From NCBI GenBank assembly GCA_021018995.1, contig CM037591.1, positions 66,739,901 through 66,803,900 of the forward strand: a DNA stretch of 64,000 nt. Direction: 5' to 3'. Source of the stretch: Chloranthus sessilifolius (Eukaryota > Streptophyta > Magnoliopsida > Chloranthales > Chloranthaceae). Shown here one piece after another: positions 1-12,154 of the stretch (positions within the stretch are counted from its first letter, which is position 1; each line of letters begins with the position of its first letter). A model generated the notes under the pieces. The model was not told the origin of the DNA. It was given only the letters and a program-made list of their open reading frames with translations, and ran no database searches. The translations under genes and the position numbers were made by a program.

Positions 1-1376
1 GGATACCAAAAGCTCCGGGTGGCGACTATATTTTTCATATGAGCGCATCGTCGCGATGGATTTGATAAAAATTCACGGTTGCACAGTAACTGATTTACTT
101 TCAATCTTACAATCTCATGTTATAATTATTGAATCGTACTACTTTATGAGTGTGCATATTGTTTATCATCGAATGCTTATTTATAACTGCCGATCTTGGC
201 TATCGGCGACAATAAAGGAGTTATTTTACCTAGATTTGATCTTGTAGACTGATTTAGGATGTTGTGTGGTTGGATTTTACTATTGTGATTTCGCATTTGT
301 GATACGCTATGCCTCTCGTATGATTCATGTTGTGATTGGATGCATCATAGTGTTAGGATAGGGTATGTTGAGTCAATAATTGCATTCTCAACGATTCATT
401 TTTCTTGTAGTTAAATGATGGTATAATGATTTGACACGAATTGTATGATTGATTGTTGAAAAGTTACAAATCTAGGGTTAGCAAACTCTTTGTTCATCTC
501 ATCACTGTTACTCTTTTTGTCAATAGTTTATTTTTGCATAGCTTGCTTTGATTTTCATTACTTTTATCATTGTGTAGTGGTTAAACTTAGTAATCAAATT
601 CCTCTCCCTTGGTACTTCCTTGGGTCATTACCATCTCCTTAAAATTAATTAAATTCTGCGCTTCCATGTGAGTTTGACACTTTTGTACTCGCCCTCGTTC
701 ATCGAACTTGTGCACTTACAAGGGTACATTTTAAAACCGATCAATACTAAACAGAGTTTACTTTTAGCAACGTAATATAGTTCTAGGTTATATGCTTTAT
801 GTGATCCCTATACTAACTTCAGATGTTCCGCAAAACCTTTTATTATGTCCATTTAGTCAGGAATATGTGTAGGTGGGTGTTTGTGATGCTATTGATTTAT
901 AGGCAGGCAAGAGTAACTGTAAAACTTGCTTGTTATCATAATCGAACAAATTTTCCTTAGGAGACTTGTTTACTTATTTGATTTGAAATGCATAGGTTCA
1001 AGAAGAATGTGTCAAAAATCAAAATTCCTTTCTCTGGAACTGCATTTGGTTTAATCTTTTTTTATCCTTTGTCTAATATATGTCATTTATATTAATACAT
1101 AGTACCTCTCTGCCTGTGTTAGATTGCCTTCTTGTTAGTTCTTTTAAAATGGCAATTAGGCACATGTAAACTGAAGAGGTGCATCATGTCATCATGCAAT
1201 ACTTAAATAAATTTCATTTTTAAACAAAATGCTTTATTTTTAAACATGGCATATGCTATGGGTTATGGAACCACATTTAAGTTGTACCTTTTAAATCCCT
1301 AAATTTTGAGGTATGGTTTTTGACTTGCTAAAATGTGAGGTCTTAATACCTGGAAGTGCTCCCTCTGTTTCAGAAT
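1..1376. other. Unassigned AT-rich DNA
   Basis: No coding region, repeat pair or RNA gene could be supported here. Open frames are short and have no recognisable motif. It is the left flank of the small LTR element that begins at 1382. Confidence 0.5.
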
Positions 1377-1381
1377 GAAGT

Positions 1382-2155
1382 TGATGCAAACTTTAGATCC
1401 GCTTGTTTGAATTGTGGCCGGATAAAGAGGAAATGTCAAAAGAGAAAGTGGACCCACGAATGTATTTTTGAAAAAAGTCCGTTAAAAATCTGTGTGCATA
1501 TTATTTTAGGTAATATTTTATCTAGGTTTAGTTTCTTTTCTTATTACGATTCTTTTAATAAGTGATTTGTTTCAGGATTAGTTTCCTTATTTGAATTTCT
1601 TTTAATAAGTGGTTTGTTTTAGGATTAGTTTCTTTATTTGAATTATTTAGGAGTTAGGTACATATATGTGATATATGACTGCTAATTTCATCACTTTCTG
1701 CATGACCACCGGAAAAGTGGTCATAAGTCTATCAATATTTATCCAAATTATATGATTCTTATCTTATTGGAAAGCTCCTTTGATACGCTTTCAAATAAGA
1801 CCAATTTCACGTCAATCGAATATTATTTGACCCTTCAAAAGTAGCCGCATAATAAAAATATGGGATTAATTGTGAGATTAATTATGATTGTTAGATTAAC
1901 AAGTTTTAATGATTAATTAAGAGTTTTATTTTAAGTAGTATTCTTAGGGTTTTGATTAGCCTATTTAACGACTTGTAAACAACTTTATTATTAGTTTTTG
2001 GTTAACGAAAATTGTTTTTGTAAAATTGAGAGTTCTAAACTTTCGTGAGGGTGTGATTCTCTCAAAACGGAGAGCGATTCTTCGATTCCCACTTGAGATT
2101 TGGTGCGAGGCCAACACTTCTTCCATCTCTATCTTTTTTAGATCTACGATTTGCA
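1382..2155 (+). repeat. 5' LTR of small non-autonomous element
   Basis: This copy starts TGATG and ends TTTGCA. It aligns along its length with 3205-3923, including the segment GGATAAAGAGGAAATGTCAA and the terminal block around GTGTGATTCTCTCAAAACGG. Confidence 0.75.
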
Positions 2156-2524
2156 GATAGGTTCAACACTCGACACATGAAGTCCATCATGAGTAAAGAA
2201 TAATTTATCGAAGCCTTGCATGAGTTGAATGGATTCATGATGGCTAGAATGGGATCGCTCATGGATTAGCGAAAGCTCCTTGATTTGTATCAAACGATTG
2301 GTAAGATTAGACAAGCATGAGAGGTAGTGAAAACTAAATCACGGAGTCTGAGGTATTTGAATTCAATACCTCAATATTGGTAAGCTTTATATGATCGAGC
2401 GTTTACTCTTGAGATTAGACATGAGTTAGCAAATTCACATTTGATAGCTGAGGCATTAAACAAGAGTTTCGTTTAATAATTTCTTGAGAATTTTCTTCTC
2501 AAACTATAAGAGGAAATTATATCA

Positions 2525-3204
2525 GTGAGACATGAAGCTTTGAGATTTAAGCTTTCACATCCCGTGTCCGTTAACCCAACCCCATCACCAACCGTCCGTT
2601 GTAATCCCATAACAGTTTCTCATCCCATAATCGTTGTAAAACTTACACCCATTACGGAATTCATTAACGATGTAAAATCTATGTCGGTTGCAACCCCCGT
2701 AACAACTTACAACTCAAAGCCTGATCAAGAAACCAAGCCTGTCATCGTTGTTACCCTAGCCGACCTCATCTCACCTAAAATTATTATCGATCCTCTACCT
2801 GAACCCGTGATAGCCCTAAAATCAGTCGACGATTCGGTATTGGTTGATGAGGACCTCTTTCGATCAAATATTTGTACTAATCTCAACACTGTTGAAGAGT
2901 CTGAGACCGTTGAAGAGCAAGTTGTCGCAATTAGTCCTCCCGAGCCCGAGATCGTTGAAGTACAATTATTCGAAATAAAGACTATTATACCCATGACCCA
3001 TGGGTCCCAAGATCATGTTGGTTGCATGTTGACGTCCATTCCCGTTGGTGAATCGAAGATCAAACAAATCAAGCCCGAGTGGAATCCTGTTTACTTATTC
3101 AAGCCACTTCCAATCGAGGTTCCCTATATATTGTTTGTGATCGTGATTGTAAAAATTCATGCCAACCAAAGTTCGAGGTCGAACTTTTTCAAAGTAGAGG
3201 GGAT
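2525..3204 (+). CDS. Unrecognised ORF inside the small LTR element
   Basis: A frame of about 225 codons opens at ATG 2525 and runs to the purine tract; it continues open into the 3' LTR until 3274. The translation is rich in Pro, Val, Thr and acidic residues (for example ADLISPKIIIDPLPEPVIA), with no zinc knuckle, protease or polymerase motif. Its last residues before the LTR resemble the tail region of plant Ty3/gypsy polyproteins, where the coding frame runs up to the polypurine tract, so it may be a relic or a rearranged tail of such a polyprotein. A long frame in AT-rich DNA is somewhat unusual, but there is no proof that it is translated. Function unknown. Confidence 0.35.
3191..3203 (+). 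other. Polypurine tract of small LTR element
   Basis: AAAGTAGAGGGGA lies immediately upstream of the right LTR, where plus-strand priming by reverse transcriptase is expected. Confidence 0.65.
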
Positions 3205-3923
3205 TGATGTGAACTTTAGATCTACTTGTTTGAATAGTGACCGGATAAAGAGGAAATGTCAAAAGAGAAAGTAGACACACGAATGAGTTTTTTAAAAAAA
3301 TCCGTTACAGACCCGTGTGTACATTATTTTAGGCAATGTTTTATCTAGATTTAGTTTCCTTTCTTATTAGGATTTTTTTAATAAGTGGTTTGCTTTAGGA
3401 TTAATTTTTTTATTTGAATTATTTAGGGGTCAGGCACATATATGTGATATGTGACTATTAATTTCGTCACTTTCTGCGCGACCACCGAAAAATTGGTCAT
3501 AAGTCTATCAATATATGTCAAAATTGCATGATTCTTATCTTGTTACAAAGCTACTTCGATAAACAAGATCAATTTCACGTCAATCGGACATTATTTGACC
3601 CTTCAAAAGTGATCGCGTAATAAAAAAGACAGGATTAATTGTGAGATTAATTATGACCGTTAGATTAGAAAATTTTAATGGTTGATTAAGAGTTTTATTT
3701 TAAGTAGTATTCTTAGGTTTTGGTTAGCCTATTTAAAGGCTTGTAAATAACTTTATTATTACTTTTTGGTTAATGAAAATTACTCATGCAAAATTGAGAG
3801 TTCTAAAATTTCATGAGGGTGTGATTCTCTCAAAACGGAGAGTGATTCTTTGATTCCCGCTTGCGGTTTAGTGCGAGGCCAATTCTTTTTCAGTCTCTAT
3901 ATTCTTTAGATCTACAATTTACG
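3205..3923 (+). repeat. 3' LTR of small non-autonomous element
   Basis: It aligns with 1382-2155. The last bases are ACG where CA would be expected (the left copy has GCA). It is followed by TAAGT, a near match to the 5' flank GAAGT. Confidence 0.75.
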
Positions 3924-3928
3924 TAAGT

Positions 3929-4876
3929 AGCATAATCCTAGTTATTTATTTCTCAATTAAATCCTAGATCTAACCTATTTATTTCATAAAAATCTAAAAT
4001 CAAATTACCCGTTCTTCATTAAACCCTTGTTTGCCTTTTATTTTGTACAGTATCGAGAAAACCCACTTGCAAGTTCGTTCGATGCCCCAAAATTATCGTA
4101 GATCTAGCCGTTCATTATGAACCCTAGTCTTCTAGATCCGATAGGGAGCGTACACGGAAGATAACACTATTTTGGGCCATAATTAAATTGGCCAATTGAA
4201 TTCTAGAATATTTTCATGGTAATCTATTAGAGAAATTGTTATTATTAATTGTTTGAATTAATTCTAATTAAATCTCTGCCCTAGCATTGCATTTAATAAG
4301 TTCCCGCATAAGAAGTGGTCTTGAAGGCTTGTGCCGATCCAGCCCCTTCGAATGCATCAACAAGTGTGGCTAGAAACGCTTAGAAAGATGTCAACAATGC
4401 TAGATAAGCCTTGAGGATCCAGTTATTGTTTCCAAGCTTCTTGATATTGTAAAATTTCTTTCTCATTTATTTGAAATGGGTTCATTGCCATCGATTTTCT
4501 CATTGGAACTAAAAGGCTTGTCAATTTGGCAACATTGTTTTGGCATGGAAGTAGCTTAGACAGATTGATAAGTTGAATTTAGTTTCATCCTCTGCTAATA
4601 GTGGCTTCTGTACTTGTTAATTGCTTTAAAGTTTTAACGAAATTTTTGTATGGAGTAGGTTTGGCTTCCACATTTTTTAGCCCTGCATGGAGTAGGTCTA
4701 AAGTGGTCTCAAAATTGTTTTATGCATGATGATTGTGCGTAATTTTTATTTATGTATTTGATCATCGGTTGTCATCGAATACACCTTTGTTTCACATGCA
4801 GACGGGTGCTCTGCTTCTTCTAACAGATAGTGTCTGCTGTTCTCTATATTTGTTGCTAGACACATATCTAAATAAA
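3929..4876. other. Unassigned DNA upstream of the H+-PPase relic
   Basis: No supported gene. It may hold degraded upstream parts of the H+-PPase copy, but no upstream exon could be recognised with confidence. Confidence 0.4.
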
Positions 4877-5062
4877 ATGCCTCTTCTCCTAAGTGGCTAT
4901 GATTTTGGAGCTACGTTTGTTGCTATTTTTTCCCAGTTCGGTGGTGGAATATACTCTAAAACACCCAACGTTGGAGCTGATCTTGTTGGAAAAGTAGAGC
5001 AGAGTATCCCTGAAGACAACCCTCGTAATCCTGTTGTTATTGCAGATTTTGTAATTGAAGCT
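4877..5062 (+). pseudogene. Type II vacuolar H+-pyrophosphatase relic exon
   Basis: The frame 4877-5062 reads [20 protein letters not shown] and, a few residues on, [11 protein letters not shown] then [14 protein letters not shown]. This is the conserved pyrophosphate-binding segment of membrane H+-pyrophosphatases (PPi-driven proton pumps); the GA(S/T)FVA and KVEQ-IPED wording fits the plant type II (AVP2-like) enzymes best. A splice-donor-like GTAAGT follows at 5063. Two things argue against function. The first Asp of the family's D-x7-K-x-E catalytic motif is Asn here ([11 protein letters not shown]), and the sequence after VIAD diverges from the expected LVGDNVG continuation. No neighbouring exons of the 700-800 residue protein were found, so this is a fragment or decayed copy. 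The family assignment is firm; the donor may be coincidental. Confidence 0.75.
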
Positions 5063-7122
5063 GTAAGTTTATGCTCCAAATGGTTGAACAATGTTGAACA
5101 TTTGTTAATTCTGCTTCTAATAGGTAATCTGATTGTTTCCTTCATGTGAAGAACCCAATTTTGAATGCATGCTAGTGAGAATTCATTTGTTGCACTCATG
5201 TGTCATCCCACAATTTGTTATTATGCATGCACATTTATCTACTTTGTTAGTCTCTGCATCTTATTTTTTTGTAGGAATGTTTAATTTTAGAGTTTTATTT
5301 TTTTTGCTAAATAATTTTATTTTTTTTATATGTACCTAGCTTCTTGATGTCACTCCCATTTTATCGCGAAGACCATTGATATTCATCAACTCATCAGGAG
5401 TTGGTAATCTTTTGTTGGGAAAATTAAGAAATGGAGAAGCAACATGAGTAAGTATTTATATCCTTTATATATTATGAAATTATGTTTTGAATTCTAATTA
5501 ATATTTTTTTTGGCTGGAGGTTGGATCTATCAAGTGGATTTGGGGAACTTGTGGTTTAGGCTCTAAAGTTGTAGCATAATTGAATGGTGTTATCTAGTTC
5601 AAGTTGGTACAACTCCCAAGTTAGACAAGCTGCTTGTTGAAATTACAAAGGTAAACACTCACTCACTTACTGAGACATAGGCACATACACAATGTTTAAA
5701 CACATTAAAGGATAGTGAAAACATACTTGCTTCAAAAGCAACTTTTTTAAATTTATTAAATTAGATTTACTACCAATTAGCAGATTTCCTTTTACTTGCA
5801 TCCAACGTCTAATTCATTTTGACAAAATTTAACTATAGAAACCATGACCTCGATCTGTGCAGATTCCAACTTCTTCAGTGCGACAGTGAGCAATAATGCA
5901 TAAGTGAAGACTATTTTCTTCAATTACTATCTTTATACAACATGTTAAAGAATAATTTATTTGGTGACCTTTTTTCAATTTGCTCCTTGTTAGGAAGAAA
6001 TAATTTTGTTCTGGTTTAAGTGAATTTTGGATTCAAGCTTATTGCATGAGTTGGGCTGAAAATTGGGGTAACACTCTCTCTGCTCAAATGGCTAGATGCC
6101 TATAAAGACAATTTAGAAGAAAACATTCATGACCAAGCTCAATAACGCTAAATAGGTCATGAAATAATATTGATCGAATAATTTCAACTGCGGATCAAAA
6201 TCCCTTGTACATTTAATAACACTTTTTAACTTGCAGGGTGGGATCTTCTAATTGTGAATCTCATCAATATGTCTTGCCACATGTATATCTAATTGTAATT
6301 CTGATATGGCTAGTTGGCTACTTGTTTTAACCCCTGTTGCTCTAAATCTCATTAGCTATGTGAGTTTCTTTAGAAAGAACCCAAATATGCCTTTGGAATT
6401 GCAGAGTTGTACTGCTTTTGAACTATGCATTATTGCATAGAGTGGTATTAGCTAAGCGGCCCCAGTGCCAAGTGCTTGGATGCTTGGGTGATTTTTTTTT
6501 ATACAGGTCCTTTTTGTAGAGCCATTACTTGCACACACAAAGATGGCCAAGTACACAATTAAATCCATTTTTGGAGTTATAATGTCTCGAGCAATTATAT
6601 TAAAAAATAAATCCGTCACATAATTTCAACCTCATCGATTGGTCACCCGAAAATTTTTAGCCAAATTTGAGTACGACAAGTAGTCCGGTGATTAACATTC
6701 GTATGACAATAACACAACCACACATTTATCTGATTCTAAGATTTTCGGAGAATAACTTAAGAACGATTGAGTAATTAATTTTTCTGAGAAAAGCCAGGAA
6801 TCAGGGCAACTTAAGAACAATTTTGGGAAAAGACATGAATCAGAGTCTGCTAAGAATCAGCAGGATTCTACGTTGTCAGGATTCAGAGCTTTTCTAGGAG
6901 AAGCCAAGAAACACCTGAACGAGGCCTAAGTCAATTTTAAGTTTTAATAGGGCCACTATGTGCTTGAAGGTTGGGTGCATCGTTCCCCAGATGTCAAAAT
7001 TTGTTAGGTTTCAAATTTCAGTTCTGTTACGAGTGTATTTTTTCCTGAAGTCAAGTCTTCTGAGTTTATAAAAATGTAGTTAATTCATTCTACAATAATT
7101 ATCTCTTCTCCATCTTCCTTAG
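5063..7122. other. Unassigned AT-rich DNA
   Basis: No gene could be supported. Short frames around 5340-5450 and 5590-5650 might be decayed exons, but no protein family was recognised. Confidence 0.4.
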
Positions 7123-7215
7123 GTTCTCGATGTTTTGGCAATGGCACTTTCCGTCGGCCTTATGTTCTTACTTGGATGGGATGGGACATGCCTCTCATAT
7201 ATACTCAAATCCAAA
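7123..7215 (+). other. Candidate exon, unidentified hydrophobic protein
   Basis: An open segment of 31 codons starting VLDVLAMALSVGLMFLLGWD is flanked by an acceptor-like TTCCTTAG at its left edge and a donor-like GTAAGG at its right edge. The peptide looks like a transmembrane helix. I do not recognise the family and see no neighbouring exons, so this could be chance or a relic exon. Confidence 0.25.
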
Positions 7216-8310
7216 GTAAGGTCGCAATTCCCCATTATGTTCCTCATAATTTTTACATGGAGTCTCCATTGATCTTTGTAGCATGTTAGAGTCTCATCTT
7301 TTGCATTTATTAGGTTTAGTTGATTTTGTTGTCTTATAAATCCATAACTTGAATGCAGACAAGCTTATAAGGATCAATAAAAAAGAGAAGATGGAGTGGA
7401 GCTTTGGTTCTCTACGCTTCATGAAGTGATGAATTTTGGCATGACAAGATTAGTAATTGTTATCAAATTGTTGATATAAAATAGCCATTTTTTCTGTATT
7501 TAGGGACTTTTTATGGAAGGGAAAATTTGCCCTTTTTGCTGATTGATTATGAAACTCCCAAAATGGTTGTTTTGCGACTATGTGGGAGTTCCTCTATTCT
7601 CAGACAAAAATTAGGAGGATTTTGGCAAACCCAATTGGTTGTGGTTATTTTTGGTGACGATTTTGGCAAAAGAGAAAGGGTTCTTGCTATTGTGTTTTGT
7701 TGTTTCTTTTGGGAGTAAGATTGTAAGCCACAACTGCCTCTCTATTGGTACTTTGTAAAATATTTATTATCCCAACTGCTTCTCTATTGATACTATTTAT
7801 TATCCTTTTATACATGTCTTTCTCAGTTGTCATTTGGAGTATAGATCTCTGGATTAAAAAGTCAAAAAGAGTTTTATTTTTCTTGCTATGTCTTTTTTAT
7901 TCCTTTGGACTTAATATTCGTATTTTACTCCCAAATTGAGGATATTTTAATTCTACTCACAATAGGTGAAATTAAATTGTGATAAAAATCAATGAGATAA
8001 TCTCCATGAGTTTGACTACAATGGCTGCATATAATAAGTCAACATGGTTTCAGCGGTCCACATTTATTGAGACTTTGAGACCATTACAAATAATAAGTTA
8101 TTGTCCATTTATTCAGAGAGCTTGAGAGATGTGTAGATGTTTATGACATGCGAAGATTACAAAATCATCTTGGGAAATTTGCACTTTCAGTCCGATAAAT
8201 TTGCGTATTCGCAAAAATGGCCCTCTAGTTTCAATCTTTACAAAATAAGTTAGCTCCAAGCTAAATCGTTTTCACGTCAGCAGCGACCTTTTTTTGTTAT
8301 ATATTCATTA

Positions 8311-8312
<2 letters not shown>
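7216..8312. other. Unassigned AT-rich DNA
   Basis: Nothing recognisable; several short frames without motifs. Confidence 0.4.

Positions 8313-8359
<47 letters not shown>
8313..8359. repeat. (TA)n microsatellite
   Basis: An uninterrupted run of about 23 TA dinucleotides. Confidence 0.97.
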
Positions 8360-8362
<3 letters not shown>

Positions 8363-8509
8363 TCTTCCTTTATATTTCATTGTTTTCTGTTGCTTGCTGT
8401 CTCTATTTCCAGTTCAGACTACACTGTAGCCTTGTGAATGATAATCGAGCAGTGGTAATCTAAATTTTTTTATATTGAACATAAAAAATTGTAAGATAAC
8501 GCTACAAGA

Positions 8510-8612
8510 GAAAGATCTGCTATCTTAAGATAGCGGATCACTACCTTAAGATAGCAACCAATACCTTAAGATAGCAGATCACTATCTTAAAGTAGTGATC
8601 TGCTACATAGAT
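8510..8612. repeat. Cluster of CTATCTTAAGATAG palindromes
   Basis: The palindromic unit CTATCTTAAGATAG and degraded forms (CTACCTTAAGATAG, ATACCTTAAGATAG, CTATCTTAAAGTAG) recur four times, spaced by GATC-containing linkers. A related stretch (GATCTGCTAGCTTAAGGTAG) occurs at about 50279-50298, on the far side of element 1, so both may belong to the same split MULE flank. Confidence 0.7.
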
Positions 8613-8836
8613 TAAAATATCGTCTGATATTGATACGTATCGGTTTTAGACATGAATGATGCGGTAAATACCTTTTTTACGGGGGAACCCAAAAAATCAC
8701 ATATTTATCGAACGATACAGTGAAACTAATTATCGTCTGTATCATTCGATACGGACGATAATTTGAATATAATATCAGACGATACATTGAATGTATTAGA
8801 CGATACTCAATACATATGGTCCTGAAGTGTAGGAAG
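8613..8836. other. Left flank of element 1, possibly MULE 5' region
   Basis: AT-rich DNA with repeated CGATAC/GTATCG words. Element 1 inserted at its right edge, and the DNA beyond the far end of element 1 leads into a MULE transposase. No terminal inverted repeat was identified. Confidence 0.35.
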
Positions 8837-9896
8837 ATACGTGTAATATCCCGAGACCTCTGAGCCCAATGCATCATGTTGATACTCGACTTCGGTTGTG
8901 AGGTACTCCGTGTACTGCATGCCGTGACCAGTTTGATTAACGGGTCCAAATAGAAGTCAAAGTTATGTTGACCGATAGGACACACACACGTGCGCTCTTG
9001 CATCAGCCATACACCAGATATAACCATGTATAGAAGCCATGAGGCATTGGATCTGATTTAAGCGAGGCCTCACAATAACTAATCTTGGACCTCACGAGCT
9101 GATTTGATATTGCAGCCAACACGAAATCATCACTTAATGCCATACACAACACTTGAGAGTATGGGCCACACTCTGAAACAACCACCCTTAGAAGAACTGT
9201 CATTTTATTGTATATGAACCTAAAACCCTTAAGACCCGTTAGACAACCAATCAAGGCCCATTAGTGGAGAGCCATAGGATGGCCCATACACCACCCTTGA
9301 GTGTACAAGCTACACTCCAAATCAAGACCCTGACCATAAAGCAAATTTTTGCACGCATAAGAGCCATGCATTGTTGTTGAAAACAAGGGAAAGGGAAAGA
9401 GAGAAGAGAACTAGTTCATTCTCAGCTCTTGAGACCCAAATGTTGGAACATGTCCCAACCGTTGAAATATAGGAAGACTTCAGCTAGATCCATCGCCGCG
9501 AATCTGTCGAGAGTGTTGATCAAAATGTCGGACGTACACTAAGCTTTGCACTAAATCCTTTCAACACCGATCGTACAAACTATGTGTAAAAAGGTATGTA
9601 CCACGTCACGATCATGTGAATCATAAACTCTAGTAGTTAGAACCTGAAATCGTCGTTGGTATAATCACATGCAATGAGTTCGACAATCGAACACTGAAGA
9701 AATGATAATCTCCGATATTCGATAGCCAAAAATGTTGCATGCGGGGAAAAACGAAGGCAAAATTATGATCCAAATGGAAAATAGGTGTGGCTTGTCTGAT
9801 CAAAGTATGAACCTTGATCACATGCAAAGGATTCAAGGGAAAATTTGGGACTTTTCGGCGTGAAGAAGATGAGAAAACGAAGCCTGAATGATCATA

Positions 9897-10232
9897 CTCG
9901 CCTGGGCTAAGCATGAACTAGCCAGGCGAGCTAGCAGCTGGGGTGTAGAGATAAAAGGAGTAAAGAACTCGCCCGGGCGAGTTCGTTAAGCAAAATAGTT
10001 CGGGCATAATTTGCTCGGGCGACAAGTAATGCTGAAGGGTTAGTGCAGGCGGCACTCAAACTCATCGGGGTGAGTTGCCTTTAAGGTGCGGGGCTTAAGT
10101 GCTTTAGTGAGCTCACCCGGGCGAGTTTCACAGGGCATTTTTCTTAGGTGAAGGCTGCCCGAGCGACTTTAAGTGGCACTATAAGAATTAAAAGGAAGTC
10201 ATCGGGCGACCTCCTAGCTTAGCCAGGGTGAG
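9897..10232. repeat. Array of CTCGCCCGGGCGAG-like motifs
   Basis: About nine full or half copies of a GC-rich near-palindrome occur in AT-rich DNA: 9897, 9921, 9968 (perfect CTCGCCCGGGCGAG), 10013, 10112, 10154, 10202 and 10221, among others. More copies appear downstream of pol in the same element (36515, 36571, 36609). The function is unknown. Confidence 0.75.
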
Positions 10233-10688
10233 TTGGGTTGTTTGCGTGCCCTTTTTGCCTTGACTTAGGAAAATTGTGTGTGCATAGTGGCTCGTTATGC
10301 GTCGTTTGACTCAGAGCGTGCACTGATCTAGGTTAACATATGAGGCAGCCAATAGATTCCACGAGACATCCTTGCATTCAATCACGTGTATTGCCGACTT
10401 TGAGGTAGGGAATAATTTCTTGCCAGATTTCTTGTTTTCCTCGAATTCTTGTTATTGATGTACATAGTATATGCTTGATATTTCCAAGAGTGATATATGA
10501 AACATCTTAATATGTTTCGAAGCTTTTAAATTGAATTTTTGTACACGATTTTCATATTTTAGTGCATGACATCTTGTTATATGACTTTATTAACTCCATA
10601 AGCTTCTGACTTTTATATTCGAATGGTATCACTGCTATCTGTTTTGTTTACATGTTCGCACTATGTACCTTCGTCGTGTCTCTGATTA

Positions 10689-10853
10689 AGTGACCATGCT
10701 AACGTAGCTCAGGGGCTTGATGGTCTCAGTGCAAGTGACCCTGTTAACTTAGCTCAGGGGCTTGACGTTTCATTTCAAAAGACCTTGTTAATGTAACTCA
10801 AGGGCTTAAATTCTTGGTTCAAGCGACCCTATTAACATAGCTCAGGGGCTTGA
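10689..10853. repeat. Four-unit tandem repeat in element 1 LTR
   Basis: The unit is about 44 bases with core AGCTCAGGGGCTTGA, preceded by a GACC-TGTTAAC-like stretch. It is repeated at 49282-49443 in the 3' LTR. Confidence 0.85.
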
Positions 10854-11204
10854 CATTGAACTCGTTTGTGAACTCCTATTATGTGACCTTGTGACTTGTT
10901 TTGCTCGATATGTTTCCGAGTTCTTGTTACATATTCGTCGATCTGATATGCATTATTTTTAAATATGATTACTTGCATCCATGAAAAGATATGCTTCAAT
11001 AGTAATGCTGTGACGACCAGACTTTTCCAATCCTTACGGTATAGGAAAGGCCGGTTCATCAACTTATTGATTTCTCAATAAGCCGTATTCAAACAGAGGC
11101 CGGCACATAACAATGATCTAAAACAGAGGCAAAGCAGAGATAATTCATAATTCAAAAGCTTGTAATAACAAATCTATCACGATGAGGAACCAAAAGGAAC
11201 CACC

Positions 11205-11225
11205 GGTGATGGCCAATCCAACACC
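11205..11225 (-). promoter_or_regulatory. LTR hairpin (element 2 family, solo LTR)
   Basis: On the minus strand this reads GGTGTTGG, a short loop, then CCATCACC. It is the same stem as in the other LTR families, with one T-T mismatch, followed by GGTGG. Confidence 0.6.
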
Positions 11226-12065
11226 TAAACTAATGGTTCCCGATGATGGTTCCTCAAGTGATATCAAAAAGAACAAAATAAGGCCTAGGGCCCAATATTC
11301 AAAACAATATTCAGACAAAATACCAAAATACAGGATCTAAAGGTCAAGGGAAGAACTCCTCACAGTAAGTCTAATTCTCCTCGTGAATATAATCGTAATC
11401 CTCCAAATCCTCGATCCCAAATCGCCTCAAAGACTGTGACGTATAGTCGAGGGTGAGCTAACAGCAAAGCCCAATAGAGGAAACAAATCTATTTGCATTT
11501 CATTATAAGTAAAGGTTTTCAAAAGACAGAATTCGGATCAAATATGGTTTTCAAATGATGCTTTGCAAACGAAATCTCCAGTTCTAATCTTGAGTTAAAA
11601 CTGAATACATAAATCTGATGTGTTCGAAAATCTTCTGAATTAGTATGCTTCTTGTCTTAAATTTATAACTTAATTATATCTCTCAAATTCCTATAGCATG
11701 AGAGCAAAGTGTATACCGATGGGAAGACCCTACTGACCATCGTCGTTCATGAACCCTTTTTTTGAATGCAACAAGCCTCTACGCTATGAGGGAAACTTGC
11801 GCCAAAGTTATACCGTCAATACGGTTGGTAGAATCTAGGGCATCGTTCTGACGTACCTCAAATCAAATGCAAATGCTAACACATATCAAGGCTTATTATT
11901 CATATCATATACTGATTTTTTTCAAAGTTCTGATTCAAAGGTCTGATTCAAAGATTAACTGAGGTTCTGAGGTTCGAATTACAAAGTTCTTAATTTTGGC
12001 AAAGTATCCAAATTTTTAGATTTGTGTCATATACTCTGAGTTTTTTTTTTTTTTTTTTACTTCTG

Positions 12066-12154
12066 ATGTCCATAACAGATTTCAAATACATGCTGATGTT
12101 AATAACAGATTTCAAATACATGCTGATGTTAATAACAGATTTCAAATACATGCT
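12066..12154. repeat. Three-copy 30-base tandem repeat
   Basis: The unit TGATGTTAATAACAGATTTC followed by AAATACATGC is repeated three times (the first copy is slightly diverged). The full-length element 2 LTRs have a single copy. Confidence 0.85.

Larger units (their letters stand above)
1382..3923 (+). mobile_element. Small non-autonomous LTR retrotransposon
   Basis: Two direct repeats (1382-2155 and 3205-3923) share a start TGATG followed by an AACTTTAGATC block, and share their ends near GATCTAC(G/A)ATTT. The 5 bases before the left copy (GAAGT, 1377-1381) nearly match the 5 bases after the right copy (TAAGT, 3924-3928), consistent with a target-site duplication with one change. A purine run (AAAGTAGAGGGGA) lies directly before the right repeat. 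The internal part is only about 1.05 kb and holds no gag, RT or integrase motif, so the element would depend on another element's proteins. No primer-binding site was recognised after the left LTR. The LTRs differ by many substitutions and small indels, so the insertion is old. Confidence 0.75.

Noticed and set aside
4733..5149. The whole 138-codon frame as an H+-PPase gene
   Set aside because: Only 4877-5062 matches the family; the sequence before the Met-Pro-Leu-Leu and after Val-Ile-Ala-Asp does not.
10689..10853. TAGCTCAGGGG units resembling a tRNA D-arm (A box)
   Set aside because: No B box, acceptor stem or anticodon arm is present; it is a four-unit LTR tandem repeat also found in the other LTR.
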